A stretch of 64,000 bases of DNA from NCBI RefSeq assembly GCF_025465945.1, contig NZ_JANLNW010000051.1, forward strand, positions 245,819-309,818, read 5' to 3'. Position 1 is the first letter of the stretch, and every line of letters starts with the position of its first letter. The stretch is from Pseudomonas sp. 6D_7.1_Bac1 (GTDB lineage: Bacteria; Pseudomonadota; Gammaproteobacteria; Pseudomonadales; Pseudomonadaceae). Positions 52,870 through 61,437 of the stretch are shown here, piece after piece. The notes beneath the pieces were generated by a model. That model was given only the letters and a program-made list of their open reading frames with translations. It searched no databases and was not told the DNA's origin. The translations under genes were made by a program, and so were the position numbers.

Positions 52870-53370
52870 ATGAAAACATTCAGAGTTCGCATGCTAGAAA
52901 ATACTGATACTGAAGCGCTGCTGGCATTCGAAACCCATAACCGTGAATGGTTCGAATCTCACATTGATGCGCGCGACCCTTCCTTCTACTCATTGCAGGG
53001 GGTTGCCGCTCATATTGAGAGCTATTTGTCCGGTTTTGCCATCGGGACCTGGCACCCATTTGTTATCGAAGATGCCAGTGAGGGAATAGTGGGTCGAGCA
53101 AATTTGAAAAACATCAACTCACCGACGGGTTCCGCAGAAGTAGGCTATCGGATTGATCAACGCTTTTGCGGGCAGGGACTGGCAACACTGGCACTGAAGC
53201 ATCTCATCCAAGAGGCACAGATGCACTGGAATCTTACGCAACTGCTTGCCCATGTATACAAGGATAATATTGGCTCAAGAAAAGTACTTAATCGGTGCGG
53301 ATTCTTAGTTGAACATAAATCCTGGATAGACAAAACGAAGGACGAATGTCAATTCATCCTTTCGATCTAG
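52870..53370 (+). CDS. RimJ/RimL-type GNAT acetyltransferase
   Basis: A 166-residue GNAT protein. Motifs: AEVGYRIDQRFCGQGLATLA near residue 97 for acetyl-CoA and LLAHVYKDNIGSRKVLNRCG near residue 125. Family members acetylate protein N-termini or small molecules. Base composition is AT-rich relative to neighbours such as the fabF-like gene, and it is flanked by repeat copies on the left, a sign of recent acquisition. Confidence 0.88.
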   Translation: MKTFRVRMLENTDTEALLAFETHNREWFESHIDARDPSFYSLQGVAAHIESYLSGFAIGTWHPFVIEDASEGIVGRANLKNINSPTGSAEVGYRIDQRFCGQGLATLALKHLIQEAQMHWNLTQLLAHVYKDNIGSRKVLNRCGFLVEHKSWIDKTKDECQFILSI

Positions 53371-53414
53371 AAAAATGTTTCGATCGAGCAAGCCAACTGG
53401 TCGACAAAACCCGC

Positions 53415-53843
53415 TTACAGGGCGGGTATCAAGGTCGGCGAGGTGGTCAACTTCTCTATCAGCGAGGCGACGTCCTTCGCACCAAAACACCGGAATTTAA
53501 CGCTGCCAGCGTCGGTATCCAGACGGACGATTTTCGTGATAAACCCACCTTCAACGCTGACCTTCCGGACCAATGCCAGTGGGAGTTCAATATCCAGGGT
53601 TCCATCCTGAACGAGGCGGTTCAGGGCATTGGCGCTCAAGCGGACCACATGTTGGGTAACCACAAGCCCCCCACCAACCCACAGCCCTCCGTATGCTTTC
53701 TTGAAGACCTCCAGAACGTCGGCCAACGCATCCACATCGCCACTCTCGGCTACGGTGTATAAATCGCTCACGGTGCTGTAATCCACCTCGGCATCGGTCA
53801 CCAGAAAATTGACCAGCTTCCACTTCAAAACCTTTTCGACCAT
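53415..53843 (-). CDS. Hypothetical protein, PH/GRAM-like
   Basis: A 142-residue protein. The ATG at 53843 (MVEKVLKWKLVNFL) has GGAG eight bases upstream and is preferred to a GTG at 53888. The C-terminal 85 residues (GGLWVGGGLVVTQHVVRLSA onward, ending in GAKDVASLIEKL) follow the strand pattern and final helix of PH- or GRAM-like domains. Function unknown. Confidence 0.65.
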   Translation of the reverse strand: MVEKVLKWKLVNFLVTDAEVDYSTVSDLYTVAESGDVDALADVLEVFKKAYGGLWVGGGLVVTQHVVRLSANALNRLVQDGTLDIELPLALVRKVSVEGGFITKIVRLDTDAGSVKFRCFGAKDVASLIEKLTTSPTLIPAL

Positions 53844-53903
53844 CCCGGCATCTCCATAATTTGTGTAGCAGTCCAAACATTCAGACACCTGTTTTGCCCG
53901 GGC

Positions 53904-54599
53904 TCAAGCCAGCAGCTCGGTGATCCACCGGGCCTGCCGGGCGATGTCCTGCACCTTCTCCTCGGGCACGGCCTGCTGCGCCCTGGCGAAGTGGGTCAGG
54001 GTCTGTTGCTTGTGGCGCAGCATGCGCTGCCACTTGACCAGGAACGCCGGGCTGCGTGCCTGCATCTGCAGCGGGCCGAAGTACAGCTCCTCGGCGGTGT
54101 ACATCACCGGCCCGGCGCGCTCGGCGACGATGATTTCGTAGTCGAAGCGGTTTTCCCGCAGCACTTCCTCGCAGAGGATGCGGTAGCCATTTTCCATCAG
54201 CCATTGGCGCAGTGGCTGCTCGCCGCCGTTGGGCTGCAGGATCAGGCGCTCCTGACCGCTCAGGCGCGCCTTGCCGCTGTCGAGGATGTCGCGGATCGTC
54301 TCGCCGCCCATGCCGCAGATGCTGATCGCCGTGATCCCGTCTCCCGGCTCGATCGCCGCCAGGCCATTGGCCAGGCGCACGGTGATCCGCTGGTCCAGGC
54401 CGCTCTCGCGCACGGTGCGTTCGGCCGAGCGGAACGGCGTCAATGCCACCTCGCCGGCCACCGCCGCCGCGATGGCGCCACGGCGCATCAACGCCACCGG
54501 CAGGTAGCCGTGATCCGAGCCGATATCGGCCAGGTGCGCACCTGCCGGCACATGCGCCGCCACGCGCTCCAGGCGTATGGATAATGTCTGTTCGTTCAC
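53904..54599 (-). CDS. trmK: tRNA (adenine-N1) methyltransferase TrmK-like
   Basis: A 231-residue SAM-dependent methyltransferase. I choose GTG at 54599 because AAAGGGG lies six bases upstream; the longer frame starting at 54656 begins inside a repeat copy. The SAM motif is AHLADIGSDHGYLPVALMRR near residue 22, and ITAISICGMGGETIRDIL near residue 90 holds the TrmK-type GMGG. It methylates A22 of some tRNAs. It is not clearly linked to its neighbours. Confidence 0.85.
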   Translation of the reverse strand: MNEQTLSIRLERVAAHVPAGAHLADIGSDHGYLPVALMRRGAIAAAVAGEVALTPFRSAERTVRESGLDQRITVRLANGLAAIEPGDGITAISICGMGGETIRDILDSGKARLSGQERLILQPNGGEQPLRQWLMENGYRILCEEVLRENRFDYEIIVAERAGPVMYTAEELYFGPLQMQARSPAFLVKWQRMLRHKQQTLTHFARAQQAVPEEKVQDIARQARWITELLA

Positions 54600-54612
54600 T
54601 AAAGCCCCTTTC

Positions 54613-54654
54613 GAATGACTGGTTTTGGCTGTGGATTCAACCGGTCGATGCAAC
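54613..54654. repeat. Dispersed repeat copy upstream of trmK-like gene
   Basis: GAATGACTGGTTTTGGC followed by TGTGGATTCAACCGGTCG. It lies only 14 bases from the start codon of the leftward gene, so it may overlap its promoter. Confidence 0.7.
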
Positions 54655-54693
54655 ACAAAAACACCGCATGAAGCCAGAGGCTTGCGCCTGCCA

Positions 54694-55146
54694 TCACAAA
54701 GGAAGCGGTCTGTCCTGGACGACCCGTTTCATGACAAGGGTTGAGGTCAGCCGTTGCACGTTGGGTAACGTTGAAAGGCTCTCATCGTAAAGCCTCTGGA
54801 AGGCCGGCAGATCCTGGGTGATCACGTGCAGCAGGTAGTCCGGCTCTCCAAACAAACGCTGGGCATCGACTACCTGAGGTATTTCGATGAGCGCCGTCTC
54901 GAAAGCTTCGACAGCTTGCCTGTCCCCTTCTCGAAGCGTGGCAAACACCATGGCAGAAAAGTTCAAGCCGAGTGCTCCGGGATCCAGCTGTGCACGATAG
55001 CCCAGCAACACACCAGACTCCTCCAATGCCCGCACTCGCCGATGGCAGGGGGAAAGGCTCAGGCCCACGCGCTCAGCAAGTTCGGTGACCGAAAGACGAC
55101 CATCCTTTTGCAGCTCAGAAAGAATCTTTCGATCAATTCTGTCCAT
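54694..55146 (-). CDS. Lrp/AsnC-family regulator
   Basis: A 150-residue protein. The helix-turn-helix spans RIDRKILSELQKDGRLSVTE to LSLSPCHRRVRALEESGVLL; the RAM effector domain follows (GLNFSAMVFATLREGD, EPDYLLHVITQDLPAFQRL). The start MDRIDRKIL has GGGAG ten bases upstream. It is divergent from a LysE-family exporter gene and likely activates it in response to an amino acid, as in known Lrp-LysE pairs. Confidence 0.9.
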   Translation of the reverse strand: MDRIDRKILSELQKDGRLSVTELAERVGLSLSPCHRRVRALEESGVLLGYRAQLDPGALGLNFSAMVFATLREGDRQAVEAFETALIEIPQVVDAQRLFGEPDYLLHVITQDLPAFQRLYDESLSTLPNVQRLTSTLVMKRVVQDRPLPL

Positions 55147-55298
55147 AAAGAAGAATCTCCCAATCTGATGCATCATGATGATTATCTTTGAAAGTAAATT
55201 CTAACAAGATTTCATTATTCTTCCTTCAATCATTAATTGCCGCCCTCCGCTCAAAACCGATGCAGGGGCGGCCTTTGATTCAAGGAGCGGGTAGCACC

Positions 55299-55916
55299 AT
55301 GACCTTCAGTGTTGTCGTTGCATTCTGGGCAGTGTCGATTCTGTTCATCATCACGCCCGGAGCAGATTGGGCCTACGCGATATCTGCGGGCTTGAAGCAT
55401 CGAGTCGTCATACCCGCCGTGGGCGGACTGTTATCCGGCCATTTGATTGCCACAATGATTGTTGCCGGTGGTGTTGGCACGCTGGTCGCCAACCACCCTG
55501 TGGCCTTGTCGGTGCTTACAGTTGCCGGGGCGGGTTATCTGCTGTGGTTGGGCGCCAACATGCTTGCCCGCCCTTGCGCACCCCACGCGGATGAGATTCA
55601 GACATCAGGCTCATGGAAGCGCTGGGCGCTCAAGGGGCTTTGCGTGAGCGGGCTGAATCCGAAAGTGTTCCTGCTGTTCCTGGCACTCTTGCCTCAATTT
55701 GCCGACACCACCGCTCCCTGGCCCGTGCCGATGCAGATGATTGCGCTCGGACTCGTCCACACCTTCAGTTGTGGCGTGATCTATCTCTTGGTCGGATTTG
55801 GCTCACAAGTCGTTCTTCGGGCACGCCCTGCCGCTGCTCACTTAGTCAGCCGTTTCTCCGGAGTGGCCATGATCATCATCGCGCTAGTGCTGCTCATTGA
55901 GCAGATGCGTGGTTAA
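55299..55916 (+). CDS. LysE/RhtB-family amino-acid exporter
   Basis: A 205-residue membrane protein with about six hydrophobic segments. It starts MTFSVVVAFWAVSILFIITP with GADWAYAI following, typical of the family, and SGLNPKVFLLFLALLPQFAD is the conserved middle loop. The start has AAGGAG 11 bases upstream; the frame from 55188 is rejected. It exports an amino acid or related compound. An intact relative of the broken copy at 37013. Confidence 0.9.
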   Translation: MTFSVVVAFWAVSILFIITPGADWAYAISAGLKHRVVIPAVGGLLSGHLIATMIVAGGVGTLVANHPVALSVLTVAGAGYLLWLGANMLARPCAPHADEIQTSGSWKRWALKGLCVSGLNPKVFLLFLALLPQFADTTAPWPVPMQMIALGLVHTFSCGVIYLLVGFGSQVVLRARPAAAHLVSRFSGVAMIIIALVLLIEQMRG

Positions 55917-56340
55917 TCCAAACTTTCAGCGAGACGTCCCGATAAGCGACCAACCTTCACCCTATGACAGTGCCCCTCACGCTCGACAGGCGACACGCAT
56001 TCGGATCCCCCATCTCAAACAGATGCTTCCCGAGGGGGATCCAACCAACAGGGCTGCAGGATCCATGAGTTGATTGTTTGGACTTGGTGGCGGATGTTTG
56101 CGCGCCATCAGTGCCCTCTGTCATAGGTTGCGGCACAACGCCGCAGGCATTATTGACGCGTTGTACTCGCGACCATTGTTTGCCACCCTTGGCGCCGACG
56201 AAGGACGAACGTCGTGGACGAACGTCGCGGACGAACGTCGCAGTATCGGGCACCTGGATTGAAGTGCTCCCAAGGCAATACCCGTATTTCGATTTTGCCA
56301 TTTCGGCCTAATAATAATTAGCGACGTTCCTTTCGTGTCC
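55917..56340. other. Intergenic stretch with a 13-bp tandem repeat
   Basis: No gene supported. The leftward frame at 55957-56301 lacks a ribosome site and family features. The only structure seen is the tandem repeat at 56203. Confidence 0.5.
56203..56241. repeat. Three tandem copies of a 13-bp unit
   Basis: GGACGAACGTCGT, then GGACGAACGTCGC twice. Each unit contains the near-palindrome GACGAACGTC. It lies 100 bases before the DUF2946 gene and could bind a regulator. Confidence 0.75.
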
Positions 56341-56709
56341 ATGTCCCGGGTTCCCCACTCATTGCGTCAGCTTGCCATGTGCCTGGCCATGCTTGCAGCG
56401 TTGCTGCCGAGCGTGATGCTGTGGCTGCCGGCTGCACATGGGCAGCCGATGGAGATGGGCGAACATTGCAACATGGCTGGACACGTCCATGCCCCAGCTA
56501 GCGGCAACCCTGCCGCGCCGGACCAGTATCACGAATGCCATTGCCTGCTGTGCGTCGTGCATGCGGTAGACATCGGTTTGCCGCCCAGCATCGTTCAGTG
56601 GCAGCTATCCGGTCGGACAGACGTAGTCCTTGCGCAAACAAACTATGAACCCTACGTCAGCGCAGTCTGGCTGATCTCAGAGCCGCGCGGCCCACCTGCT
56701 TTTTCCTGA
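56341..56709 (+). CDS. DUF2946 protein
   Basis: A 122-residue protein with an N-terminal hydrophobic signal (CLAMLAALLPSVMLWLPAAH). It is followed by a His- and Met-rich part (MEMGEHCNMAGHVHAP) and the DUF2946 signature HECHCLLCVVHA. The cysteines, histidines and methionines suggest copper binding. The ribosome site is weak; the start could also be the GTG two codons earlier. It leads a short gene run with a barrel-like protein and TlpA. Confidence 0.82.
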   Translation: MSRVPHSLRQLAMCLAMLAALLPSVMLWLPAAHGQPMEMGEHCNMAGHVHAPASGNPAAPDQYHECHCLLCVVHAVDIGLPPSIVQWQLSGRTDVVLAQTNYEPYVSAVWLISEPRGPPAFS

Positions 56710-56794
56710 TTTCTTTTGCGATGACAAACCCTCCCCTGCCTTCTTGGGAGGTTTGCCCCTATGCGTTGCAACTTAATCAAGGAATGCCATCTCC

Positions 56795-57820
56795 ATGGTC
56801 ATGCCATCACGCCGCCTTACCCGGCGTAGCGTTTTGCCGTTCGCGGCGTTGTCTCTCACCGCATTATTCCCACACCTTGCCTTGGCTTGTGCCAGTTGCG
56901 GCTGCACCCTGAGCTCCGATTGGGACAACCTCGGTATCAGCAATTCGGCTGGACTGAAGCTGGATCTGCGCTACGACTACCTGAATCAGAACCAGTTGCG
57001 CAGCGGTACCAATACCATTTCCCCAAGCGCCGCGAGCCAAGTCTCCAACAACGGCAATCCGCAGGAAGTGGAGAAGTACACGCGCAATGATTATCTGACA
57101 CTGGGCCTGGATTACAGCTTCAATTCGAGTTGGGGCGTGGATCTGCAAGTGCCTTATATCTTTCGAAGCCACAGCACGCTGGGCACCGCATCGGACGGCA
57201 CCACGCCGGGTGATGGCGGCGGTCAATACGACTCCAAGACCTCCAGCCTGGGGGACGTCAAGGTTATCGGCCGCTACCAGGGGTTTACGCCGCAACATAA
57301 TTTGGGCGTGATGTTTGGCTTGAAACTGCCCACCGGCGCCCATGACGACACCGCTGTGTCGAGCGATCCCACCTCCCCTGACCCGGTGGTCATTGATCGC
57401 GGTCTGCAACCTGGCACCGGGACCACCGATGGCATCCTGGGTGTCTACTACATGGATACGCTCAACAAGAACTGGGACTACTTCAGCCAGGCGATGGTGC
57501 AGAAAGCGCTGAATTCCAGCGATCACTATCGCCCTGGCGATGGCGTCAATCTGAATGTGGGCCTGCGTTACATGGGCAACGCCTACGTCATGCCGCAAAT
57601 TCAGCTGAACGTGCGACACGTCGAGCACGATGACGGCGCCAATGCCGACACCATCAGTACCGGCGGAACGCTGGCCTACCTCAGCCCAGGTGTGACAGTG
57701 CCGGTCAGCAAAAAGACCTCGCTGTACAGCTTCGTGCAATTGCCGGTGTACCAGAACGTCAATGGTGTGCAGCTTGCTCCGCGCTATACCGCAACCATAG
57801 GGGCTCGCTACGCGTTCTAG
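56795..57820 (+). CDS. Outer-membrane-barrel-like protein with CASCGC N-terminus
   Basis: A 341-residue exported protein. After a signal peptide (PFAALSLTALFPHLALA) the mature part starts CASCGCTLSSDWDN, three cysteines in six residues. The rest is rich in alternating strands and ends in the aromatic residue RYAF, as in outer-membrane barrels. AAGGAA lies 10 bases before the ATG. It stands between DUF2946 and TlpA genes. I infer a metal- or thiol-linked role at the outer membrane. Confidence 0.75.
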   Translation: MVMPSRRLTRRSVLPFAALSLTALFPHLALACASCGCTLSSDWDNLGISNSAGLKLDLRYDYLNQNQLRSGTNTISPSAASQVSNNGNPQEVEKYTRNDYLTLGLDYSFNSSWGVDLQVPYIFRSHSTLGTASDGTTPGDGGGQYDSKTSSLGDVKVIGRYQGFTPQHNLGVMFGLKLPTGAHDDTAVSSDPTSPDPVVIDRGLQPGTGTTDGILGVYYMDTLNKNWDYFSQAMVQKALNSSDHYRPGDGVNLNVGLRYMGNAYVMPQIQLNVRHVEHDDGANADTISTGGTLAYLSPGVTVPVSKKTSLYSFVQLPVYQNVNGVQLAPRYTATIGARYAF

Positions 57821-57906
57821 TTCACTGACTGATGATATCGGGCGTCGGTGACACTCACCGACGCCTTGTCGCGGTATTTTGATGATCGGAAACCGAGGGA
57901 AAGCTG

Positions 57907-58410
57907 ATGTCAGCAAAAAGACTACTGCCATTGTTTGCGTTCTGTTGCAGCCTGGTTTGTCTGCCCGCCTGGGCGATTGATGTAGGCGAGCATGCTCCGA
58001 ACCTGACGGCACAAACGCTGAATGGCGAAGCATTTGATTTACAGAAACAGGCTGGCCAAGTGGTGATCGTGAATTTCTGGGCCTCGTGGTGCGAGCCGTG
58101 TCGTGAAGAAATGCCCGCCATGGAAACCTATTACCAGCAACACAAAGGCGAAGGACTGAAGATTATTGCGATCAGCATGGATGAACCGGAAGACGACGCC
58201 ATGGTGCACAAGGTCATGACCCACTACAGCTATCCCGCAGCGTTCCAGCGTGATGCCGACTTCAAGGGGTTTGGCCGAATCTGGCGCATGCCAATGACTT
58301 ACGTCATCGACCGGCAAGGTGTGGTGCGCAAGGATGGCAGCGTGGGCGAGCCGAAAATCGATCTGCCTTTACTGGATAAACTCGTGACACCGTTACTGAC
58401 AGCGCATTAA
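57907..58410 (+). CDS. TlpA-family thiol:disulfide oxidoreductase
   Basis: A 167-residue periplasmic thioredoxin-fold protein. The signal peptide (LFAFCCSLVCLPAWA) precedes the domain. The active site is C62-E-P-C65 in NFWASWCEPCREEMPAM, and the cis-proline is in WRMPMTYVIDRQG near residue 136. It likely keeps the cysteines of its neighbours in the right redox state. It is separated from the barrel gene by 86 bases. Confidence 0.92.
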   Translation: MSAKRLLPLFAFCCSLVCLPAWAIDVGEHAPNLTAQTLNGEAFDLQKQAGQVVIVNFWASWCEPCREEMPAMETYYQQHKGEGLKIIAISMDEPEDDAMVHKVMTHYSYPAAFQRDADFKGFGRIWRMPMTYVIDRQGVVRKDGSVGEPKIDLPLLDKLVTPLLTAH

Positions 58411-58617
58411 GTCTGCGCTCAGGAGGTCAGAAACACAGGCCCATGTAGTAGCGGCCCGAGGGCGCCGGCCCGATAGCGCCGGAGCCCCTTGTCAGCCATC
58501 AGGATGACCGTATAGAGGTGTTGTTCACCATAGTTGGTAAAGCCGTTCCCGCTAGCTTTTGACTGAAAAGGGGGAACATTTATATTCCAGGACCTGAATG
58601 GATACACCAAGCGGACT

Positions 58618-58812
58618 TCAAGGTGTCGGGGATAGACTCCTCACATCCAGGCTCCCCAGGCTCGACGCCAGTTGAATGCGTGCATTCTGCCATCCGGCCA
58701 GCGCGCTGATCTGTTGTTGCTGTGCGTTCGCCAATGCCGTCTGGGTCGTGATGACCTCAAGGATACCGGTCACGCCCTTCGCATAGCGCGCCTGCGCGGC
58801 ATCGAACGCCTG
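58618..58812 (-). pseudogene. Fragment of a TolC-like outer-membrane efflux protein
   Basis: On the minus strand 65 codons read QAFDAAQARYAKGVTGILEV and then ITTQTALANAQQQQISALAG, ending in a stop. This is the C-terminal end of TolC/CyaE-type channels of type I secretion. The 5' part is missing; the break at 58812 is followed by a small inverted-repeat element. It belongs to the same ruined secretion operon as the fusion at 59902. Confidence 0.8.
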
Positions 58813-58831
58813 ATAAGGAAAAAGCAGGAAA

Positions 58832-58916
58832 AAGGGGACAGACCACGCTTTTTCGAGCTCTCTACAACTGGAACAGTCCAGTTCGGTTGAGCTAGTTAAA
58901 CGTGGCCTGCCCCCTA
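58832..58916. mobile_element. Small inverted-repeat element (MITE-like) at the tolC break
   Basis: The ends read AGGGGACAGACCACG and CGTGGCCTGCCCCCT, imperfect inverted repeats about 85 bases apart. It contains no gene. It sits directly next to the broken end of the TolC fragment. Confidence 0.5.
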
Positions 58917-58973
58917 TTCACTGTTTCTCCTTAGTTAAAAATGGAGAACACTTGACATGCCTGTGCTACATAC

Positions 58974-59801
58974 TCAAAAAGCGTAACCGACCCCAATCTT
59001 TAAAGTCGTGTCATTGGTCTGACTGTCTGGCATCCATGACAGACCTCCGTTTGACGTTCTGTGCGTAGCACTGTCGCCATATTTAAAGGACGTGTAATCG
59101 ACACCCACATTTCCATGAAAGTTTTTCGTGAATGCATAATCAGTAGACAAGCCGGCTTTATAGAGATTGGAATCTCCGAGCGAACCAGAAAAGCCACGAG
59201 GGCCACTCAAATCAACGTCTGCTGCGAACGTGCGTCCAACCAAGGCATTGGCGCCAAACACCAAACGGGAAATTGGCGAGTATTGGACAAGCGCGCCGGC
59301 GCCATACCAGCTGTGGGTATAGGTAGTGCTTGTAACGCCGTAGCTGCTCTGCCGTTCATGATGGCCAAGTTCACCGTAAGGGGTGATCATGAACGCCCCG
59401 TCAACGGCAAAACCTTTTCCCCACCGCAGACTGTAGTCAGAAATGGTTTCGCCAGGCTGTCCAACCGCAGAACCGAAACTTCCGCCTGGCCGGAGTACGC
59501 CCTTAGATCTGATATGGCCGTCGTTCTTGCTGTACTGGAATTGAAGATAGTCGTTATCCAGCAACACGTCATTCATCATGGAAAAAGATAATGCAAAACC
59601 GGGGACATTGCCGGTTTCCGTATAAAACTTTCCGGCACGGGAGCCTAATCTCCCATCGTTGGTTTCCTTATAGTCGACTTTCGTGGAAATGGCCTGGACT
59701 TCAAGCTGATTATTCGAGGCTTTTATATCGTCTGTTCCGGCGAATGCCGTTGTGCACAAAGCTGCAGCGACTGCAAAAACTGCCATCTCATTAATTTTCA
59801 A
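58974..59801 (-). CDS. Putative outer-membrane beta-barrel protein
   Basis: A 275-residue exported protein. It appears to start at TTG 59801 with AAGGGA seven bases upstream. The signal peptide is INEMAVFAVAAALCTTAFAG. The mature part has alternating strands, aromatic ring residues (Y, W, F) and ends VGYAF, as for a barrel. No specific porin family recognised. It lies inside the ruins of a type I secretion operon and is AT-richer than it, suggesting insertion. Confidence 0.75.
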   Translation of the reverse strand: MKINEMAVFAVAAALCTTAFAGTDDIKASNNQLEVQAISTKVDYKETNDGRLGSRAGKFYTETGNVPGFALSFSMMNDVLLDNDYLQFQYSKNDGHIRSKGVLRPGGSFGSAVGQPGETISDYSLRWGKGFAVDGAFMITPYGELGHHERQSSYGVTSTTYTHSWYGAGALVQYSPISRLVFGANALVGRTFAADVDLSGPRGFSGSLGDSNLYKAGLSTDYAFTKNFHGNVGVDYTSFKYGDSATHRTSNGGLSWMPDSQTNDTTLKIGVGYAF

Positions 59802-59901
59802 TCTATTTCCCTTAATTTAAAAATTACAACAATCAACCGGTCGCCAGCTGCGATGAAGACCGCGCTTGGCTAGAATTTTCATATGTTTTTCAGACTACTC
59901 G

Positions 59902-60717
59902 TCACCGCTCCCTCAACGCCTCACTCTGATACCTCAACAATGGCGTCAACAAATACTCAATAATCCGTCGCTGCTCGGTCTTGATCTCTACCGAACTCGA
60001 CATGCCCGATTCCAACTGAATACTCTTGCCATCGGCCACAATCACATGCGTACCGAGTGGTATCAACGCTTCGAACACCGAGATAGTAATCAACCCGAAG
60101 ACCAATACATCCAGGGTCGACATTGACTTGTGCACCAGCACTTTATCAATCACGACCTGCATGAATAAGGGCGAGACCAGGCCAAATAATTGCAGGAAAA
60201 ACGAACCGGCCAACACTTCCAGAAATTGCTTGCGGTATTTGACAATCGACGGAATGAACCACGACATATCAAATTTGCCGCCGCCTTGAGCCAGGATGGC
60301 GCGCGAGGTAATCAGGATTAAACGACCGGACCAGATCTGTTCGAACTCGGCCAAGGTGATTTGAAAGGTGCGCTGTTGCACTTCATCGTGCAGCAAGACG
60401 TTGTCGTTCGCACACTTTGCCACGACCAGAAAGCGCCCATCCCGAAGTTCGGCGATAGCGGGGAGCGGCGTCTGGGCAATGCGGCTGATCTGGCTCGTGG
60501 TCGAACGGGCCTTGAGCGCGACCTGCCGTGCCAGACGCACCAGTGTCAATGCATCGATAGGCCGCGACAGCCCTGACATGTGTTTGAGGCGTTCGGCGCT
60601 GACGGCGACACCCGAGAGCTGGGCAATGACAACGAGTGATGCAATGCCGCTGTCTTCACTTCCACTGTGTTTTAACGTTTCGGGCGAAACGCTGGTCCTT
60701 GAATTACGGTCAGGCAT
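59902..60717 (-). pseudogene. In-frame fusion of type I secretion ATPase N-terminus and HlyD C-terminus
   Basis: A 271-residue frame. Residues 1 to about 220 follow HlyB/CyaB: a C39-like domain lacking the catalytic Cys (DSGIASLVVIAQLSGVAVSA), then FIPSIVKYRKQFLEVLAGSF and the first transmembrane pair (LVSPLFMQVVIDKVLVHKSM). From about residue 222 it reads as the end of a HlyD-type adaptor (GKSIQLESGMSSSVEIKTEQ, then RRIIEYLLTPLLRYQSEALR). The Walker motifs and most of HlyD are gone. It cannot work as a transporter; a deletion within the operon is the simplest cause. Confidence 0.8.
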
Positions 60718-61437
60718 GTCAACTCAACGGCATTAACGAAAGATGAAAGCACGTCGGGCCTCTATCAAGCGCGCCGAACCAACCATGAGCAGACAACTAC
60801 ATTCAAAAAGCGCTGCCGCTAAAATCGCGACTTATCAGCCATTCAAAACTTGATATTTAGCCAAGATAGATATCAAAGAGCCATTAAAGGCTAGCACCTA
60901 TCACCTCCACCCAAAAGCGTTGTTTTCCGGCCCGAAAAGCTTACTTTCAGCCAGTACGGCCAATAATGTCAGTACCCGCATTTGTATCGAAAATGAAATA
61001 ACACAGTGACAAGGCGCACCTGTGGCGGCCCTGCAGGCTCAACAAATAAAAACAATCGGTGCTCATTGAGCTCGGTTTCAATCGCGCCATTGGGTAACAG
61101 CAACTGTACAATTGCCGTATCAGCATCTATCCAACGCACCAATAAAAGCATTTCTCAGGCCGGAAAAACGTCAGTCTCTCTCCGTTCCAAACCCGCTAAC
61201 TTAAACTCCGTTCAGCGTTTGTTCAGCATAATCAACAAGACTATCCGCAGATGATGTGAATGGACAATGGGCAGTGCTTGAGCGAACGCGCAGTGTAAAA
61301 AGCAGCTATCGGCCACTGCACTGCCGCTCGGGAGGATCCGCTTTGCGGGGTGCCAAAGACTGCTTTAATGATTCAACTTCAGCCCTTGCCGTTCAGTGCC
61401 GACAGGGCAATCCGGATGATTCAAAAGGAGCGCACAG
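60718..61437. other. Intergenic stretch without a supported gene
   Basis: AT-rich in its left part. The inverted words TTGATAT and ATATCAA at 60850-60876 are the only structure seen. A 60-codon leftward frame at 60969-61151 has no family or ribosome site. Confidence 0.5.

Noticed and set aside
53844..53888. GTG start 15 codons upstream for the PH/GRAM-like protein
   Set aside because: No ribosome site precedes it, while the ATG at 53843 has GGAG at good spacing.
60969..61151. 60-codon leftward frame upstream of the secretion fusion
   Set aside because: No ribosome site, family or conserved motif could be seen.
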